Counted from the stretch's first letter, positions 42,691-50,682 are shown. The stretch: DNA of 64,000 bases from Streptomyces sp. NBC_00239 (GCF_036194065.1 NZ_CP108096.1:248001-312000); one strand, 5' to 3'. The notes: a model not told the origin generated them from the letters alone. Made by a program: numbers and translations.

Positions 42691-42719
42691 AATGTACCCT
42701 CAAAGGGGGTTATGTGCAA
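42691..42719 (-). promoter_or_regulatory. Family promoter
   Basis: Minus strand GACCCT, GATAGC, TTGCAC (42719-42714), 17 bases containing CCCCC and TTTGAGGG, TACATT (42696-42691). Drives the four genes 42615-39828. Confidence 0.8.
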
Positions 42720-43010
42720 GCTATCAGGGTCGAACTCCAAGGCTTGCTGCAGACTCGCTCCGAGCCCCTCGCCTGCGCTGCACTTGAGGCAGCGGGGCAG
42801 CGCCCGGACCTCCCGCGCCCTGGCCGGCACCCCAGCCCGCACCCTCCGCATCGCCTCCGGGCAGTCCCCGCCGCTGCGCCCTGCTGCGCCTGTGACCTGC
42901 GTGATCACTTGCCGCTGCACGCACCGGCGCGGCCGAACGCGGGATGCAGCGCCGGGCAGCGAGGGCGCCCGCTGCCCGGGGACGACCGAAGCCAGCCACC
43001 GTCTGCTGCG

Positions 43011-43051
43011 CGCTGCTCGGGTGCAGCACGATCTGCTGCACCCGAGCAGCG
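43011..43051. repeat. Perfect 18-bp inverted repeat
   Basis: Arms 43011-43028 and 43034-43051 around loop CGATC. It lies 42 bases after the stop of the minus-strand gene at 43094. It may be a terminator, but it belongs to a 42720-43060 stretch repeatedly using GCTGC/GCAGC and sharing GGTGCAGCA with the region at 44.8-45.2 kb. No gene is seen in 42720-43093. Confidence 0.8.
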
Positions 43052-43093
43052 TCCGGGGCCGCTTTGTACCTCGCCGCTGCGACGCGGACTCCT

Positions 43094-44014
43094 TCAGCCG
43101 CGCCCTACCGGGTGTGCTCCCCGCGCCGTCGAGGCGCCGACGGTCCGGCCGGCGAGCGAACCCCCGCCACGGCACCTGGGCGTTGCGCGAACGTCCGCGG
43201 CGGGCCCGGCGAGATCGCCGGCGCCGGGCGCGAGGGTGCCCTGCAGCGGCCGAGCGGCGGAGACGGTTCCCATCGACAGGTGCCGCTCATATGCCATGGC
43301 CGGCCCCAGTTCGCAGTCCCAGCCGCGCGGCAGATCGCCGAGCGTGACGTCCTGATAGGTGCGCTCGACGACCACCTCCATCGGCGTCAGGTCATCCGGC
43401 GCCCGGGTGCACCGATGGCACTCCCGCATGTCTCCATCACCAGGGAGGCGTTGGAGCATCTCCCAGTCGGTGCGGCCGTGGTCACGCCGGTGGATCTCGG
43501 CCAGCCGGGCCAGCTCAGCGCGCACGGCGTCGCCGGTCGCCAGCACGGTGGGCCCCTGGCCGTAGAACCGGTAGAAGCGGGAGCTGTCCGGGTTGGGCGG
43601 CGCCGGAGTCGGCTCACCCGGGCCGGGCAGCGCGGCCAGCCCGATCGGCCGCGACGTGGTGATCGTGTGCTCCTCGGCCAGGCGGTCCACGATGCTCCAC
43701 GTCTCGGCGAACGCCCAGTGACCGCGCACCGCGTAGGGGACGCTGATGTGCGCCCGGTCCGTGGTGGTGCGGGAGCGGTAGTGCCGGGAGTGGATGATCC
43801 ACGCGACGTGGTGAAGCCGGGCCAGACGAAAGACGTAGGCGGGATCGACCGTCATACGCGGGGCGGGGAGGCGCGGCTCGTCCGGCGCGAAGCGGATGTG
43901 GACCGCGTCGCTCAGATCGGAGCCCTGGCCGTCCAGCGCGGCCACGGTCTCCGGGCGAAGGTCGTTCATGACGACGGCGCCGACGTACAGGTCCTTGGCT
44001 GCGGTGCTGTGCAT
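43094..44014 (-). CDS. Hypothetical protein
   Basis: The 306-residue product starts at ATG 44014 behind GAAGGAG. The first 200 residues look folded (AAKDLYVGAVVMNDLRPETV, RLHHVAWIIHSRHYRSRT, ELARLAEIHRRDHGRTDWEM), with ECHRC as a cysteine pair near 198. The last 60 residues are Arg/Gly/Ala-rich and low in complexity, as if the frame had been extended by loss of an earlier stop. No family recognised. Confidence 0.55.
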   Translation of the reverse strand: MHSTAAKDLYVGAVVMNDLRPETVAALDGQGSDLSDAVHIRFAPDEPRLPAPRMTVDPAYVFRLARLHHVAWIIHSRHYRSRTTTDRAHISVPYAVRGHWAFAETWSIVDRLAEEHTITTSRPIGLAALPGPGEPTPAPPNPDSSRFYRFYGQGPTVLATGDAVRAELARLAEIHRRDHGRTDWEMLQRLPGDGDMRECHRCTRAPDDLTPMEVVVERTYQDVTLGDLPRGWDCELGPAMAYERHLSMGTVSAARPLQGTLAPGAGDLAGPAADVRATPRCRGGGSLAGRTVGASTARGAHPVGRG

Positions 44015-44108
44015 GTGCTCCTTCGGGCTGTGGCGGGGTGCGGCCCGGCTCGGCGGTCCTGCGGCCGGGTGCGGACCGGCTGGGAGGCGAGTGCCGGGGG
44101 GCCGCCGG

Positions 44109-44315
44109 TCAGCCCGTGTTGGTCGTGGCCGAGCCCGCGACGGTCGCGTCGAAGACGAGATCCCGCGCTTCGCGAGGTTCGAGGAGTGCCGAGACGCGGA
44201 GGTCCTGGATCATCTCGGCCATGTCCCAGGGGCCGAAGACGCGGCCGGGCAGGGCGGAGAACTCGGCGGTGTAGCGGCGGCGGTTGGCATGGACGGTGAC
44301 GGTGGAGACGGGCAC
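44109..44315 (-). CDS. Hypothetical small protein
   Basis: The 68-residue product starts at GTG 44315 behind GAAGGAG. It begins with a strand VSTVTVHANRRRYTAEF and continues with a helix WDMAEMIQDLRVSALL. No family recognised. First gene after the promoter at 44432-44459; the 5' leader is long (about 110 bases) and contains one GTGGTGTCCCC word. Confidence 0.55.
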   Translation of the reverse strand: MPVSTVTVHANRRRYTAEFSALPGRVFGPWDMAEMIQDLRVSALLEPREARDLVFDATVAGSATTNTG

Positions 44316-44431
44316 GAAGTGGAACTCCTTCGGGGCAGGCGGGCGGGGCCGGCGCGGAGCCCGCAAGGGGGTGGTGTCCCCCTGGGCGCAGAGCGGATCG
44401 AGGGCGAAAGCACCCCCTCTCAAGGTTTACT

Positions 44432-44459
44432 AATTTACCCCCTATCGACTCTAAGTCAA
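44432..44459 (-). promoter_or_regulatory. Family promoter variant
   Basis: Minus strand GACCCT, ATTAAC, TTGACT (44459-44454), 16 bases, TAAATT (44437-44432). The spacer lacks the C-run on its left side. Drives 44315-43094. Confidence 0.7.
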
Positions 44460-44479
44460 GTTAATAGGGTCAATATTGG

Positions 44480-45184
44480 GAGGGTGAGGAACAGCCTGTC
44501 GATGCTGAGATGCCGATGTCTGCAGGGGAGGCGGGCCGGAGCTGCGCCCCAGGGCCGAGAGGGCGGCGAGCACGGCGGGGATCGGGGGTGCAGGGGCACC
44601 GCAGCGCATGCGTGCCGGCCGGCCGCGGAGGTGGCACGCACGGGCGCGGGCGTCGGCGGAGCCGCGAAACCGTCGAGCGCACGGCGCCGGGTCCGGCCGC
44701 CTCCCGTGGCCGAGTCCGCCACCGATCCGACGCCGGGGGTCGGCCGAAGGCACTGTGCGAGAGCGATGAAGGTGCGAGAGCCGGTGCAGCGCTGCATTAC
44801 CGGCCGGTGCGCCCGGCCGGTAATGCTGCTGTCCCGGCCGGGTGCAGCACGCTGCTCTGCAGCAGGCCGCCGGACCCGCCCGCTGCCCAGGCAGTCATAG
44901 GTCGTGCTGCACCCCGTTCCTCGCGGCAGCGCGGGGCGGGGTGCAGCGGAGCGGCGCCCGGTCTGCTGCGCCGGCGACGGGGAGGTCGTGCTGCCGCCGC
45001 TGCTTCAAGCCGCTGCCGCTCTGATCTGCGGAAACTCTGCGCAGCGCTGCTCAGCAGCAACCGCGCAGAGCCGTGCAGCACGGGGAGGCGCTGCGCGGCC
45101 CGCTGCGGGCTCACGGACGAAGTGCGGGGAGTGCTGTGCGCCGCTGCTGGTGCAGCACTGCGGTGTGCAGCAGTAGCGGTCCGG
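44480..45184. other. Gene-free, highly structured region rich in GCAGC/GCTGC hairpins
   Basis: No frame with coding character was seen. Inverted repeats include a perfect 14-bp stem (44794-44807 with 44813-44826, loop TGCGC), GCTGCACCCCG (44906-44916) with CGGGGTGCAGC (44937-44947), CTCTGCGC...GCGCAGAG enclosing GCTGCTCAGCAGC, and CCGTGCAGCACGG. The words GGTGCAGCA and TGCTGCACC recur and also form the 43011 repeat. A replication, transfer or packaging site, or a structured RNA, are possible readings. Confidence 0.65.
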
Positions 45185-45538
45185 CTACCAGGCGACGTTG
45201 ATCAGGTACTCGCCCGGCTTCAGGTGTCCGCTGCATGCGAGGTCGTGCAGCAGCTTCCCGACGTACGGGTCGTAGTCGAGAGTGCCGGCCCGCCACCTGC
45301 CCAGCACCTCGGCGACCTCGGGGTCCAGGCCCTCGCGGACGCTGATGCGGCTTCCCTCTTCAGCATCCGGGTCGTAGTGCTCATAACTCGTGGACACCTC
45401 CACCGCGTGGAGTGCGCCGTTGTGCGCTCCGAGACCGCGGATGACGCTGTACGGCCGGCCGTAGTGCGCGGTGATGAATTCCTCCAGGGCCTTGTAGTCG
45501 ACCGCGCGGTAGGTCTTGGACGTGGTCTTGAGAGGCAA
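45185..45538 (-). CDS. Hypothetical small protein
   Basis: The 117-residue product is read from TTG 45538; no better start or strong ribosome site was found. Alpha/beta sequence with ALEEFITAHYGRPYSVIRGL and VEVSTSYEHYDPDAEEGSRI. No family recognised. Second gene after the LPD29-like gene, 55 bases downstream. Confidence 0.5.
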   Translation of the reverse strand: MPLKTTSKTYRAVDYKALEEFITAHYGRPYSVIRGLGAHNGALHAVEVSTSYEHYDPDAEEGSRISVREGLDPEVAEVLGRWRAGTLDYDPYVGKLLHDLACSGHLKPGEYLINVAW

Positions 45539-45593
45539 GGCGGTCCATTCGTTCAGGGGAGGGCCCCGGCCGGGAGGCCGGGGCCGGGCACGG

Positions 45594-46187
45594 TCAGGCC
45601 GTCGTGCGGTTCAGGTGGATGGCCAGGGCGCTGGGCTCGCCGTAGTGGCGGCGGCCGTCGACGGTGACGGACACCCATGCCGGGCGGCACTCCTCGGGGT
45701 TGCCGTACTGGGCCAGCAGCGGCGCGGCGACGGTGGCCACGGCGGTGCGGCTCGGGCCGCCGCTCCAGGTGACGGTGATCTCGAAGCGCTCCAGGTAACG
45801 CTCCTTCGCCCGCTTGGGGCCGCAGCGCACGGAGAACTTCACGCCGGGGAAGGCGGCACGCAGCAACTGGCGCAGGTAGACCGCGGTGGCCTTGGTCGAC
45901 AGGCCGATCGCCGCGTTCATCCGCTCGTCCTCGGTGGGCTCGGGGACGACGGAGGTGTGGCGCACGTGGGAGACGCCGGTGGGCTGCCCGTCGGTGGTGC
46001 GCAGTTCGTAGCGGGTCGCGGGGATGCCGCGGACGACGTCGGCGGCGCAGATGCCGCAGGAGCAGGGCTGGACCGTCGCCCGGCCGTGGAAGCGGGTCGC
46101 GGTGCCGATGTAGCGGACCGCCGCGCCCGGGGTCAGTCGCAGGGCGAGGTAGGCGGCACTGAGGCGGCGGGCGGTGGCGGAGGTCAT
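45594..46187 (-). CDS. LPD29-like protein, copy 1
   Basis: The 197-residue product starts at ATG 46187 behind GAAGGA. The segment LLRAAFPGVKFSVRCGP followed by ITVTWSGGPSRTAVATVAAP matches the pattern of the LPD29 domain found in phage and plasmid polyvalent proteins. An upstream CSCGIC resembles a metal knuckle. The protein encoded at 50724-51293 has the same order of motifs and is a paralogue. Function unknown. Confidence 0.65.
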   Translation of the reverse strand: MTSATARRLSAAYLALRLTPGAAVRYIGTATRFHGRATVQPCSCGICAADVVRGIPATRYELRTTDGQPTGVSHVRHTSVVPEPTEDERMNAAIGLSTKATAVYLRQLLRAAFPGVKFSVRCGPKRAKERYLERFEITVTWSGGPSRTAVATVAAPLLAQYGNPEECRPAWVSVTVDGRRHYGEPSALAIHLNRTTA

Positions 46188-46228
46188 GGTGCGCGTCCTT
46201 CGGTCGGGGTGTTCGTGGTGGCCGGTCG

Positions 46229-46243
46229 GGCGCTTGCATCGCC
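46229..46243 (-). promoter_or_regulatory. Leader hairpin with ATGCAAG loop
   Basis: Minus strand GGCG-ATGCAAG-CGCC, followed by CCGACCGGCCACCACGAACA, the downstream sequence conserved in most hairpin leaders. Confidence 0.6.
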
Positions 46244-46258
46244 GTCCCTGCAATCACT

Positions 46259-46287
46259 AATGTACCCGAACAAGGGGTGTTGATCAA
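46259..46287 (-). promoter_or_regulatory. Family promoter
   Basis: Minus strand TTGATC (46287-46282), 17 bases with CCCCTTGTTCGGG, TACATT (46264-46259), then AGTGAT. Drives 46187-45185. Confidence 0.75.
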
Positions 46288-46367
46288 GTTCTAGGCGGAA
46301 AAGATCCGGGGGCCCCGCATGGCTGGCGCACCTGGCGCCGTGCTCCTCGCGCAGGTCGGGGGGCGTC

Positions 46368-46781
46368 CTACTCGTACGGCTGCGCCCAGTCCTCGTCGCT
46401 CGGGTACTGGTGTGCGTTCTCGCCGCCGTGGGCGCGGACCAGCTCGCGGAGCTGGGCGGCCGGGACCTGCCCGAACCAGATGGCGGCCGAGGTGTCGTAC
46501 GGGTCCTGGCGCGGGTGGGCGGGGAGCGGCTGGGGCCACCCCTCGGGGGCGCTGAGCGGCGGGACCAGACCCACCTGGAGCGTGTCGTAGGGTCCCGCGA
46601 AGCCGACGGGCGCGCTCGCGGCAAGGTCCCACTGTGAGGGGTGAGGCGAGGCGGGCCGGGGGCTGCACTGGCTGGTGTGGCCGGTGATGATCTGGACCTC
46701 GAACCAGTCCTCCAGGCGCACCTGGAGGACGGTGCCGGCGGTGCCGTCCGCGATGGCGGCGTCGGTGAGCTCGGTGCGCAT
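46368..46781 (-). CDS. Hypothetical protein downstream of an iteron array
   Basis: The 137-residue product is read from ATG 46781 (MRTELTDAAIADGTAG) behind AGGAAAG. The longer frame upstream is formed by the repeats and is not protein-like. It contains VLQVRLEDWFEVQIITGHTS and a C-terminal IWFGQVPAAQLRELVRAHGG. No family recognised. Unlike its neighbours it has no family promoter; the array at 46844-46965 lies immediately upstream and may regulate it. Confidence 0.55.
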   Translation of the reverse strand: MRTELTDAAIADGTAGTVLQVRLEDWFEVQIITGHTSQCSPRPASPHPSQWDLAASAPVGFAGPYDTLQVGLVPPLSAPEGWPQPLPAHPRQDPYDTSAAIWFGQVPAAQLRELVRAHGGENAHQYPSDEDWAQPYE

Positions 46782-46843
46782 CGGTTGCTTTCCTGTTGAC
46801 TCGGGCCGGGGCTCGTGGCGGTTGCGCAGGGGCGGGGCGGAGG

Positions 46844-46965
46844 GTGTCACGCCCCCTGTCACGCGGGGTGTCACGCCGGGTGTCACGGTGTGGAGCGTGA
46901 CAGCCTTGACCTGCGGAAACACCCCCGGAAGGCCGGTTTTTCGGCCTTCCGGGGGGAGCGTGACA
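46844..46965. repeat. Iteron array, locus 1
   Basis: Four direct copies of TGTCACG start at 46845, 46857, 46869 and 46881 (exact 12-base period), followed by two inverted copies CGTGACA at 46896 and 46959. Between the inverted copies lie CCTTGACCTGCGGAAAC (46904-46920) and a perfect 14-bp hairpin with loop GTTTTT (46922-46955). A second locus with the same spacing is at 54328-54459. Confidence 0.85.
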
Positions 46966-46973
46966 CAGGCCGC

Positions 46974-47501
46974 TCAGACCTGGCGCGCGAAGGGCCGCAG
47001 CGCGGCGGGCGGCACCGGGTACGCGGAGCATCCGGGGTGGAGCTCGCGGTCGGCCTGGGGCTGCTCGAACTCGGTCGCGTCGTAGAGCCACGGGCGGCGG
47101 CGGCCGTCCAGCGTGCGGTCGTAGTCGCGGGCGATCCAGCTGAGGTGCGCGTCGCGGGGGCCGAAGGCGTTGTCGTGCGAGTTGGCCCACGCACCCTCGG
47201 TTTCGCCGCCTCCGAGGTGGCTCAGGCAGGTCCAGGCGAGTTCGGTGTACCGGCGGCGCAGCGGGTGCTTGACCTTGTCCCAGTCGTTCTCGGCCGACCA
47301 GAGCGCCGCGTCCAGGGACTTGAGCTGGTTGATGCTCGCGCCGAAGTGATGCAGGAGCGTGGCGTTCAGCTCGACGGGCTTGCCGTGGTAGACGAACAGT
47401 CGGTGCTCGGGGTGGCCCTCGTCCGCGCGCAACGGGTTCTCGTCGAGCAGCTGGTGCAGGGCGTTGTGGAGGTCGGTGGTGGTGTGGCGGACGCGCGGCA
47501 T
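46974..47501 (-). CDS. Hypothetical protein
   Basis: The 175-residue product starts at ATG 47501 behind AGGAG. Features are NALHQLLDENPLRADEGHPE, FVYHGKPVELNATLLHHFGA and a helical middle with several Trp residues (WSAENDWDKVKHPLRRRYTE). No family recognised. Single-gene unit under the promoter at 47567-47595, ending at the iteron array. Confidence 0.6.
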   Translation of the reverse strand: MPRVRHTTTDLHNALHQLLDENPLRADEGHPEHRLFVYHGKPVELNATLLHHFGASINQLKSLDAALWSAENDWDKVKHPLRRRYTELAWTCLSHLGGGETEGAWANSHDNAFGPRDAHLSWIARDYDRTLDGRRRPWLYDATEFEQPQADRELHPGCSAYPVPPAALRPFARQV

Positions 47502-47538
47502 GCTCGGCTCCTGGGGCGGTCGGATCGTGGTGGCGCCG

Positions 47539-47555
47539 GGGCGCTTGCATCGCCC
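47539..47555 (-). promoter_or_regulatory. Leader hairpin with ATGCAAG loop
   Basis: Minus strand GGGCG-ATGCAAG-CGCCC, five base pairs, followed by CGGCGCCACCACGA. Confidence 0.6.
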
Positions 47556-47566
47556 TGACATTCATT

Positions 47567-47595
47567 AATGTACCTCAAGAGGGGGTGTGTGTCAA
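47567..47595 (-). promoter_or_regulatory. Family promoter, close to consensus
   Basis: Minus strand TTGACA (47595-47590), 17 bases reading CACACCCCCTCTTGAGG, TACATT (47572-47567), then AATGAATG. Confidence 0.85.
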
Positions 47596-47631
47596 ACGTG
47601 CGAGCGGCCGTAGGCGCGCCGACAACCGCCG

Positions 47632-47802
47632 TCAGCTCCCCCCGAGGGCCCGGCGTCGGCGCTCCTCTGCCTCGGCGTGCGCCGCCGCCGACCGGGCGGA
47701 GAACAGGCGCCGGTACTGGTCGGGGTCGCAGTCCTTGAGCGCCTGCGCCATGGCGGCGCTGTACGCCTCCCAGGAGAGGTGTCGCGGCCCGTCCGCGTTC
47801 AC
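47632..47802 (-). CDS. Small hypothetical protein, translationally coupled
   Basis: The 56-residue product starts with GTG 47802 overlapping the upstream stop (GTGA). It is helical and basic at the end (SARSAAAHAEAEERRRRALG). Too short to classify; coupling is the main support. Confidence 0.5.
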   Translation of the reverse strand: MNADGPRHLSWEAYSAAMAQALKDCDPDQYRRLFSARSAAAHAEAEERRRRALGGS

Positions 47803-48206
47803 CGGCCGCCTGCCTCGTCGGCGTACCGCGTGGCGCAGGACGGGGATCCAGGCTCGTCTACCCAGGCCAGCACGCGGCGCGCGCTCCCGCGCCACCCCGG
47901 TGCGGCCTTCACCCGGTTACCCCACCGGCTGTGGCCCTCCGCGCACACCGTGCACAGCAGCCGGCCGTGGACCTCCCAGACCTCGGGGTCGGTGGTGAAG
48001 CAGACCGGGCAGCACCCCTCGGACCAGGCCGGAGGGTGGCAGGGCGTGATCATCAGTCCCGTGATGATCACGCGGCCGCAGTGCGCGCACAGGGTGCCGT
48101 GCAAAGCGTGCCGGTCGCAGCGCGGGCAGAGCTGGGCAGTGAGCGTGCTGGTGCTGGCCGCGACGGGGGACGGCGTGACGCTGGGGCTGGCGGTCGTGAC
48201 GGGCAT
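47799..48206 (-). CDS. Zinc-ribbon protein
   Basis: The 135-residue product starts at ATG 48206 behind GAGGAG. It contains two likely zinc sites: CPRCDRHALHGTLCAHCG near 28-45 and CCPVCFTTDPEV...CTVCAEGH near 66-95. Proteins like this often bind nucleic acid or act as accessory factors. It is flanked in the unit by a 98-residue and a 56-residue protein. Confidence 0.65.
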   Translation of the reverse strand: MPVTTASPSVTPSPVAASTSTLTAQLCPRCDRHALHGTLCAHCGRVIITGLMITPCHPPAWSEGCCPVCFTTDPEVWEVHGRLLCTVCAEGHSRWGNRVKAAPGWRGSARRVLAWVDEPGSPSCATRYADEAGGR

Positions 48207-48258
48207 GGCGGGACTCCTCGGTGAAGGTGGCGGGGCTGCGGGTCGGGCGGGCGGGTGC

Positions 48259-48555
48259 TCAGCGCAGCTGGCGCCGGGTGGTGACGGAGTAGCGGGTGAG
48301 GGTGATCCAGTCGCAGCCGCCGTGGACGTACAAGTCGCAGGTGTCCGGGTCCTCGCCGGAGCGGTCGACGTCGAGGCTGCTGTAGAGCGAGAGGTTGCGC
48401 ACGAGGTCGAGGAAGTCGTCGGCGGCCAGGTCCCGGTCGGTGTAGACGCCCTTGACCGAGCCGCCCTCGTAGTCCTCACCGGCTTCGAGGATCCACACGC
48501 TCGGCCCATGGCCGTCGGTGGAGTGCTCATCGGCGGTGGTGGCGAGCTCGGGCAT
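48259..48555 (-). CDS. Hypothetical small protein
   Basis: The 98-residue product starts at ATG 48555, eight bases after AGGGAG; the GTG nine bases upstream is too close to the ribosome site. Contains VWILEAGEDYEGGSVKGVYT and LYVHGGCDWITLTRYSV, alternating strands of a small alpha/beta fold. No family recognised. Confidence 0.6.
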   Translation of the reverse strand: MPELATTADEHSTDGHGPSVWILEAGEDYEGGSVKGVYTDRDLAADDFLDLVRNLSLYSSLDVDRSGEDPDTCDLYVHGGCDWITLTRYSVTTRRQLR

Positions 48556-48591
48556 GGGCGTCACTCCCTCTCGTGGCGGGGCCGTGGTGGT

Positions 48592-48616
48592 GGAGGGGGG
48601 CTTGCCTCCCCCCTCT
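48592..48616 (-). promoter_or_regulatory. Leader hairpin with AGGCAAG loop, longest stem
   Basis: Minus strand with a nine-pair stem made largely of GGGGGG/CCCCCC around loop AGGCAAG. The stem sequence differs completely from GGCG/CGCC copies, while the GCAAG of the loop is kept. Confidence 0.7.
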
Positions 48617-48627
48617 CCTCATTAGTT

Positions 48628-48657
48628 AATGTACCTCAAAGCCCATTCATGCGTCAA
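48628..48657 (-). promoter_or_regulatory. Family promoter
   Basis: Minus strand TTGACG (48657-48652), 18 bases ending CTTTGAGG, TACATT (48633-48628), then AACTAATG. Drives 48555-47632. The gap 48658-48919 to the right holds one GTGGTGTCCCC word (48827) and no gene. Confidence 0.75.
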
Positions 48658-48919
48658 GCATAAAGGGCGCCTGTGGAGGTGCGGAGGCCCCGTTGAGGTC
48701 GGCCGGGCGGCACCGGAGATCTCTGCGGTTCTCGGGGCGGCCTCGGCCCAGGCGCCGGACACCCAGGCTGGCGCACGGCTGCTTCGCCGGCCCCGTCGCA
48801 CGGAGCCGGCGGCCGCGGGCGCCCACGTGGTGTCCCCCTGCCACGGGCGGCACGCAGGGCGGGCCCAGGGGCAGGGGGAACGTAAAGGGGCGGAGCGCTC
48901 GATGCACTCCGCCCGGTGG

Positions 48920-49453
48920 TCACTTGCTGTACGCGGCCAAGTCGCCAGGCTCCCAGATGAAGCCCCCGCCCATCCAGTCGTCCTCGTCGTCGGTGACCGG
49001 TTCGGCGGCCAGGGTCGCGACCGTGGCCCGGCGGTGGGCAACGTGGCGCAGGGCGAGCAGCGCCGACACGGCGCCGAGCGCGGCAAGCGTGCCGAGGGTC
49101 GGCGGCGGGACGGCGGCGTAACTGCGGTCGACAGCCAGGGCCGTCATCAGTGCGAGTGCCCCGAGCAGGGCCAGGAAGTCGGCGGCGAACGCGAGGGCGG
49201 ACCACGCCGGGCGCACGGTCAGCCGGTGCTCCCAGGGACGGGGCGTGCCCTCGGGGTCAAGGGCGTGCGTCAGGAGGATCACGCCGAGCTGGATGCCGCC
49301 CAGGAGGACGAGAAAGACCGCCGTCGCCGCGCCGCCGTAGATGACGGCCGTCAGCAGGCCCGGCAGCAGCAGGAGCAGAGTGAGGTGGTGCAGGAGGGTG
49401 CACTGCCGGTGCGGGCAGGCGCGGGTGGGCAGGTGGCCGTGGGCGGCGTTCAT
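48920..49453 (-). CDS. Hypothetical membrane protein
   Basis: The 177-residue product starts at ATG 49453 behind GGGAGA. After a short Cys/His-containing N-terminus (TRACPHRQCTLLHHL) it has four hydrophobic helices (about 22-40, 43-62, 84-106, 116-135) and a cytoplasmic acidic tail (EPVTDDEDDWMGGGF). No family recognised. Second gene of a two-gene membrane unit. Confidence 0.65.
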   Translation of the reverse strand: MNAAHGHLPTRACPHRQCTLLHHLTLLLLLPGLLTAVIYGGAATAVFLVLLGGIQLGVILLTHALDPEGTPRPWEHRLTVRPAWSALAFAADFLALLGALALMTALAVDRSYAAVPPPTLGTLAALGAVSALLALRHVAHRRATVATLAAEPVTDDEDDWMGGGFIWEPGDLAAYSK

Positions 49454-49539
49454 CGCGGAGTCTCCCGGGGCGGAGTCGAAGTGAAGGCGGGCGCAGGGGC
49501 CGGGGCCGGGCATGGACGCCCGGCCCCGGCGGGCGGGGC

Positions 49540-49965
49540 TCAGTACCGGCGGGCGCGGCGGTGGGAGCGGCGGTGCGCAACGTGGTGGACGGCGCACAGG
49601 GCGAGGAAGCCCGCCATCGTGATGGCGCCGCCGGAGGAGAAGAGCACCGCCCCGGAACCGCCGCCGAGCTGCGCGCCGATCACGAGTCCGGCCGCGATGA
49701 GCAGCAGCAGGACGTCCGTGGTGAGCGCCACGGTGGCCCGCACGGGGCGGATGTGGCGCTTCGGGGCGCGGTGGGCGGAACGCATCGCCCCGACCACCAT
49801 GAGCAGGCCGAGGACGGCGAACGCGACGAGGGCGAGCGCCGTGATGTTGGCGCTGCCGCTGAACAGGGCGGGCAGCAGGCCCAGCACGAGGACCGAGCGG
49901 CTGACCGGGGTGCACCAGCGGTGCGGGAAGGACTGGGCGATGCCGTGCTGTGCGGTGCAGCTCAT
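49540..49965 (-). CDS. Hypothetical membrane protein
   Basis: The 141-residue product starts at ATG 49965 behind GAGGAG. Four hydrophobic helices are visible (RSVLVLGLLPALFS, ITALALVAFAVLGLLMVVGA, ALTTDVLLLLIAAGLVIGAQ, AITMAGFLALCAVHHVA) and both ends are basic. With the following gene it may form a membrane pair. No family recognised. Confidence 0.65.
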   Translation of the reverse strand: MSCTAQHGIAQSFPHRWCTPVSRSVLVLGLLPALFSGSANITALALVAFAVLGLLMVVGAMRSAHRAPKRHIRPVRATVALTTDVLLLLIAAGLVIGAQLGGGSGAVLFSSGGAITMAGFLALCAVHHVAHRRSHRRARRY

Positions 49966-50006
49966 CAGGAATCCGACTCCTCGTAAGGGTGTTCGCGGCG
50001 TCCGGG

Positions 50007-50027
50007 GCGGGTGCTTGCTTCACCCGC
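50007..50027 (-). promoter_or_regulatory. Leader hairpin with AAGCAAG loop
   Basis: Minus strand GCGGGTG-AAGCAAG-CACCCGC, seven base pairs. Compared with the 47539 copy, the C-G next to the loop has become T-A, keeping the pair. Confidence 0.7.
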
Positions 50028-50041
50028 TCTCGACATTCATT

Positions 50042-50070
50042 AATGTACCCGACTTGGGGAGTGTAGGCAA
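50042..50070 (-). promoter_or_regulatory. Family promoter
   Basis: Minus strand GACCCT, AGTAAC, TTGCCT (50070-50065), 17 bases with CTCCCCAAGTCGGG, TACATT (50047-50042), AATGAATG. Drives 49965-48920. Confidence 0.85.
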
Positions 50071-50106
50071 GTTACTAGGGTCGCAAAGGGTGTGCGGATA
50101 TCCGGT

Positions 50107-50316
50107 TCAGCGGCGACCGGCCCTGCGCCGGGCGTGCCGCCGGGCCAGGGCTGCCTCGATCGGACGGGCCGCGCCCGAGGTCGCGCCCGCAGCGCAGAGC
50201 CGCGCCCACAGCGGTGCGTGCTGGTGTGCCGCGAGATACCAGGAGATGTCGAAGGTGACGCCCATGGTGAACCAGATGAGGAGGTGGGCGGCGCTGAAGC
50301 TGCGTTCGTAGAGCAA
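50107..50316 (-). CDS. Small membrane-associated protein
   Basis: The 69-residue product is read from TTG 50316 with GGAAGG seven bases upstream. It has a hydrophobic N-terminal half (FSAAHLLIWFTMGVTFDISW) and an Arg/Ala-rich tail. It may be a one-helix membrane protein. The unusual start and short length limit confidence. Confidence 0.5.
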   Translation of the reverse strand: MLYERSFSAAHLLIWFTMGVTFDISWYLAAHQHAPLWARLCAAGATSGAARPIEAALARRHARRRAGRR

Positions 50317-50389
50317 GGATTGCCTTCCGTCTGGACTGGTCGAGAGGGAGTGGGGGCGGCCCCGGCGGGGCCGCCCGGAAAGGAGTGGG

Positions 50390-50584
50390 TCAGCAGGGCA
50401 TTTCGGTGTGGCAGGCGTGGCAGCAGCGCCCGCAGCTCGCCTCGCAGTTGACCTGGACCCGCTCGCCGCAGCCCTCGCAGAGGGCGTACGCGTCATCGGG
50501 GGCGAAGAAGCCGCCGATGCCGCTCCCGTCGTCGCAGGCGCACAGGTCGGCGGTGGTGCGGGGGGCGGTGGCGATGAGCTGCAT
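50390..50584 (-). CDS. Cysteine-rich small protein
   Basis: The 64-residue product starts at ATG 50584 behind AAGGAG. It contains CACDD, CEGCGERVQVNCEASCGRCC and HACHTEMPC, enough ligands for two zinc ions. Such small zinc proteins may bind nucleic acid. No family recognised. First gene after the promoter at 50654-50682. Confidence 0.6.
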   Translation of the reverse strand: MQLIATAPRTTADLCACDDGSGIGGFFAPDDAYALCEGCGERVQVNCEASCGRCCHACHTEMPC

Positions 50585-50622
50585 CTCGACTCCTTGGGGC
50601 GGGGTATCAGTGGTGATCGTCC

Positions 50623-50639
50623 GGGCGCTTGCCTCGCCC
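50623..50639 (-). promoter_or_regulatory. Leader hairpin with AGGCAAG loop
   Basis: Minus strand GGGCG-AGGCAAG-CGCCC, five base pairs. Confidence 0.6.
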
Positions 50640-50653
50640 TTTCGACATTCATT

Positions 50654-50682
50654 AATGTACCTCAAAGAGGGGTTGAAGGCAA
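50654..50682 (-). promoter_or_regulatory. Family promoter
   Basis: Minus strand GACCCC, six bases, TTGCCT (50682-50677), 17 bases reading TCAACCCCTCTTTGAGG, TACATT (50659-50654), AATGAATG. Drives 50584-50107. Confidence 0.85.

Noticed and set aside
44510..45667. 385-codon plus-strand frame over the structured region
   Set aside because: It crosses the hairpin cluster and runs antisense to the gene at 45185; composition is not protein-like.
46844..46890. Possible CRISPR array
   Set aside because: Repeats are 7-8 bases with a 12-base period, far too short; no cas genes are present.
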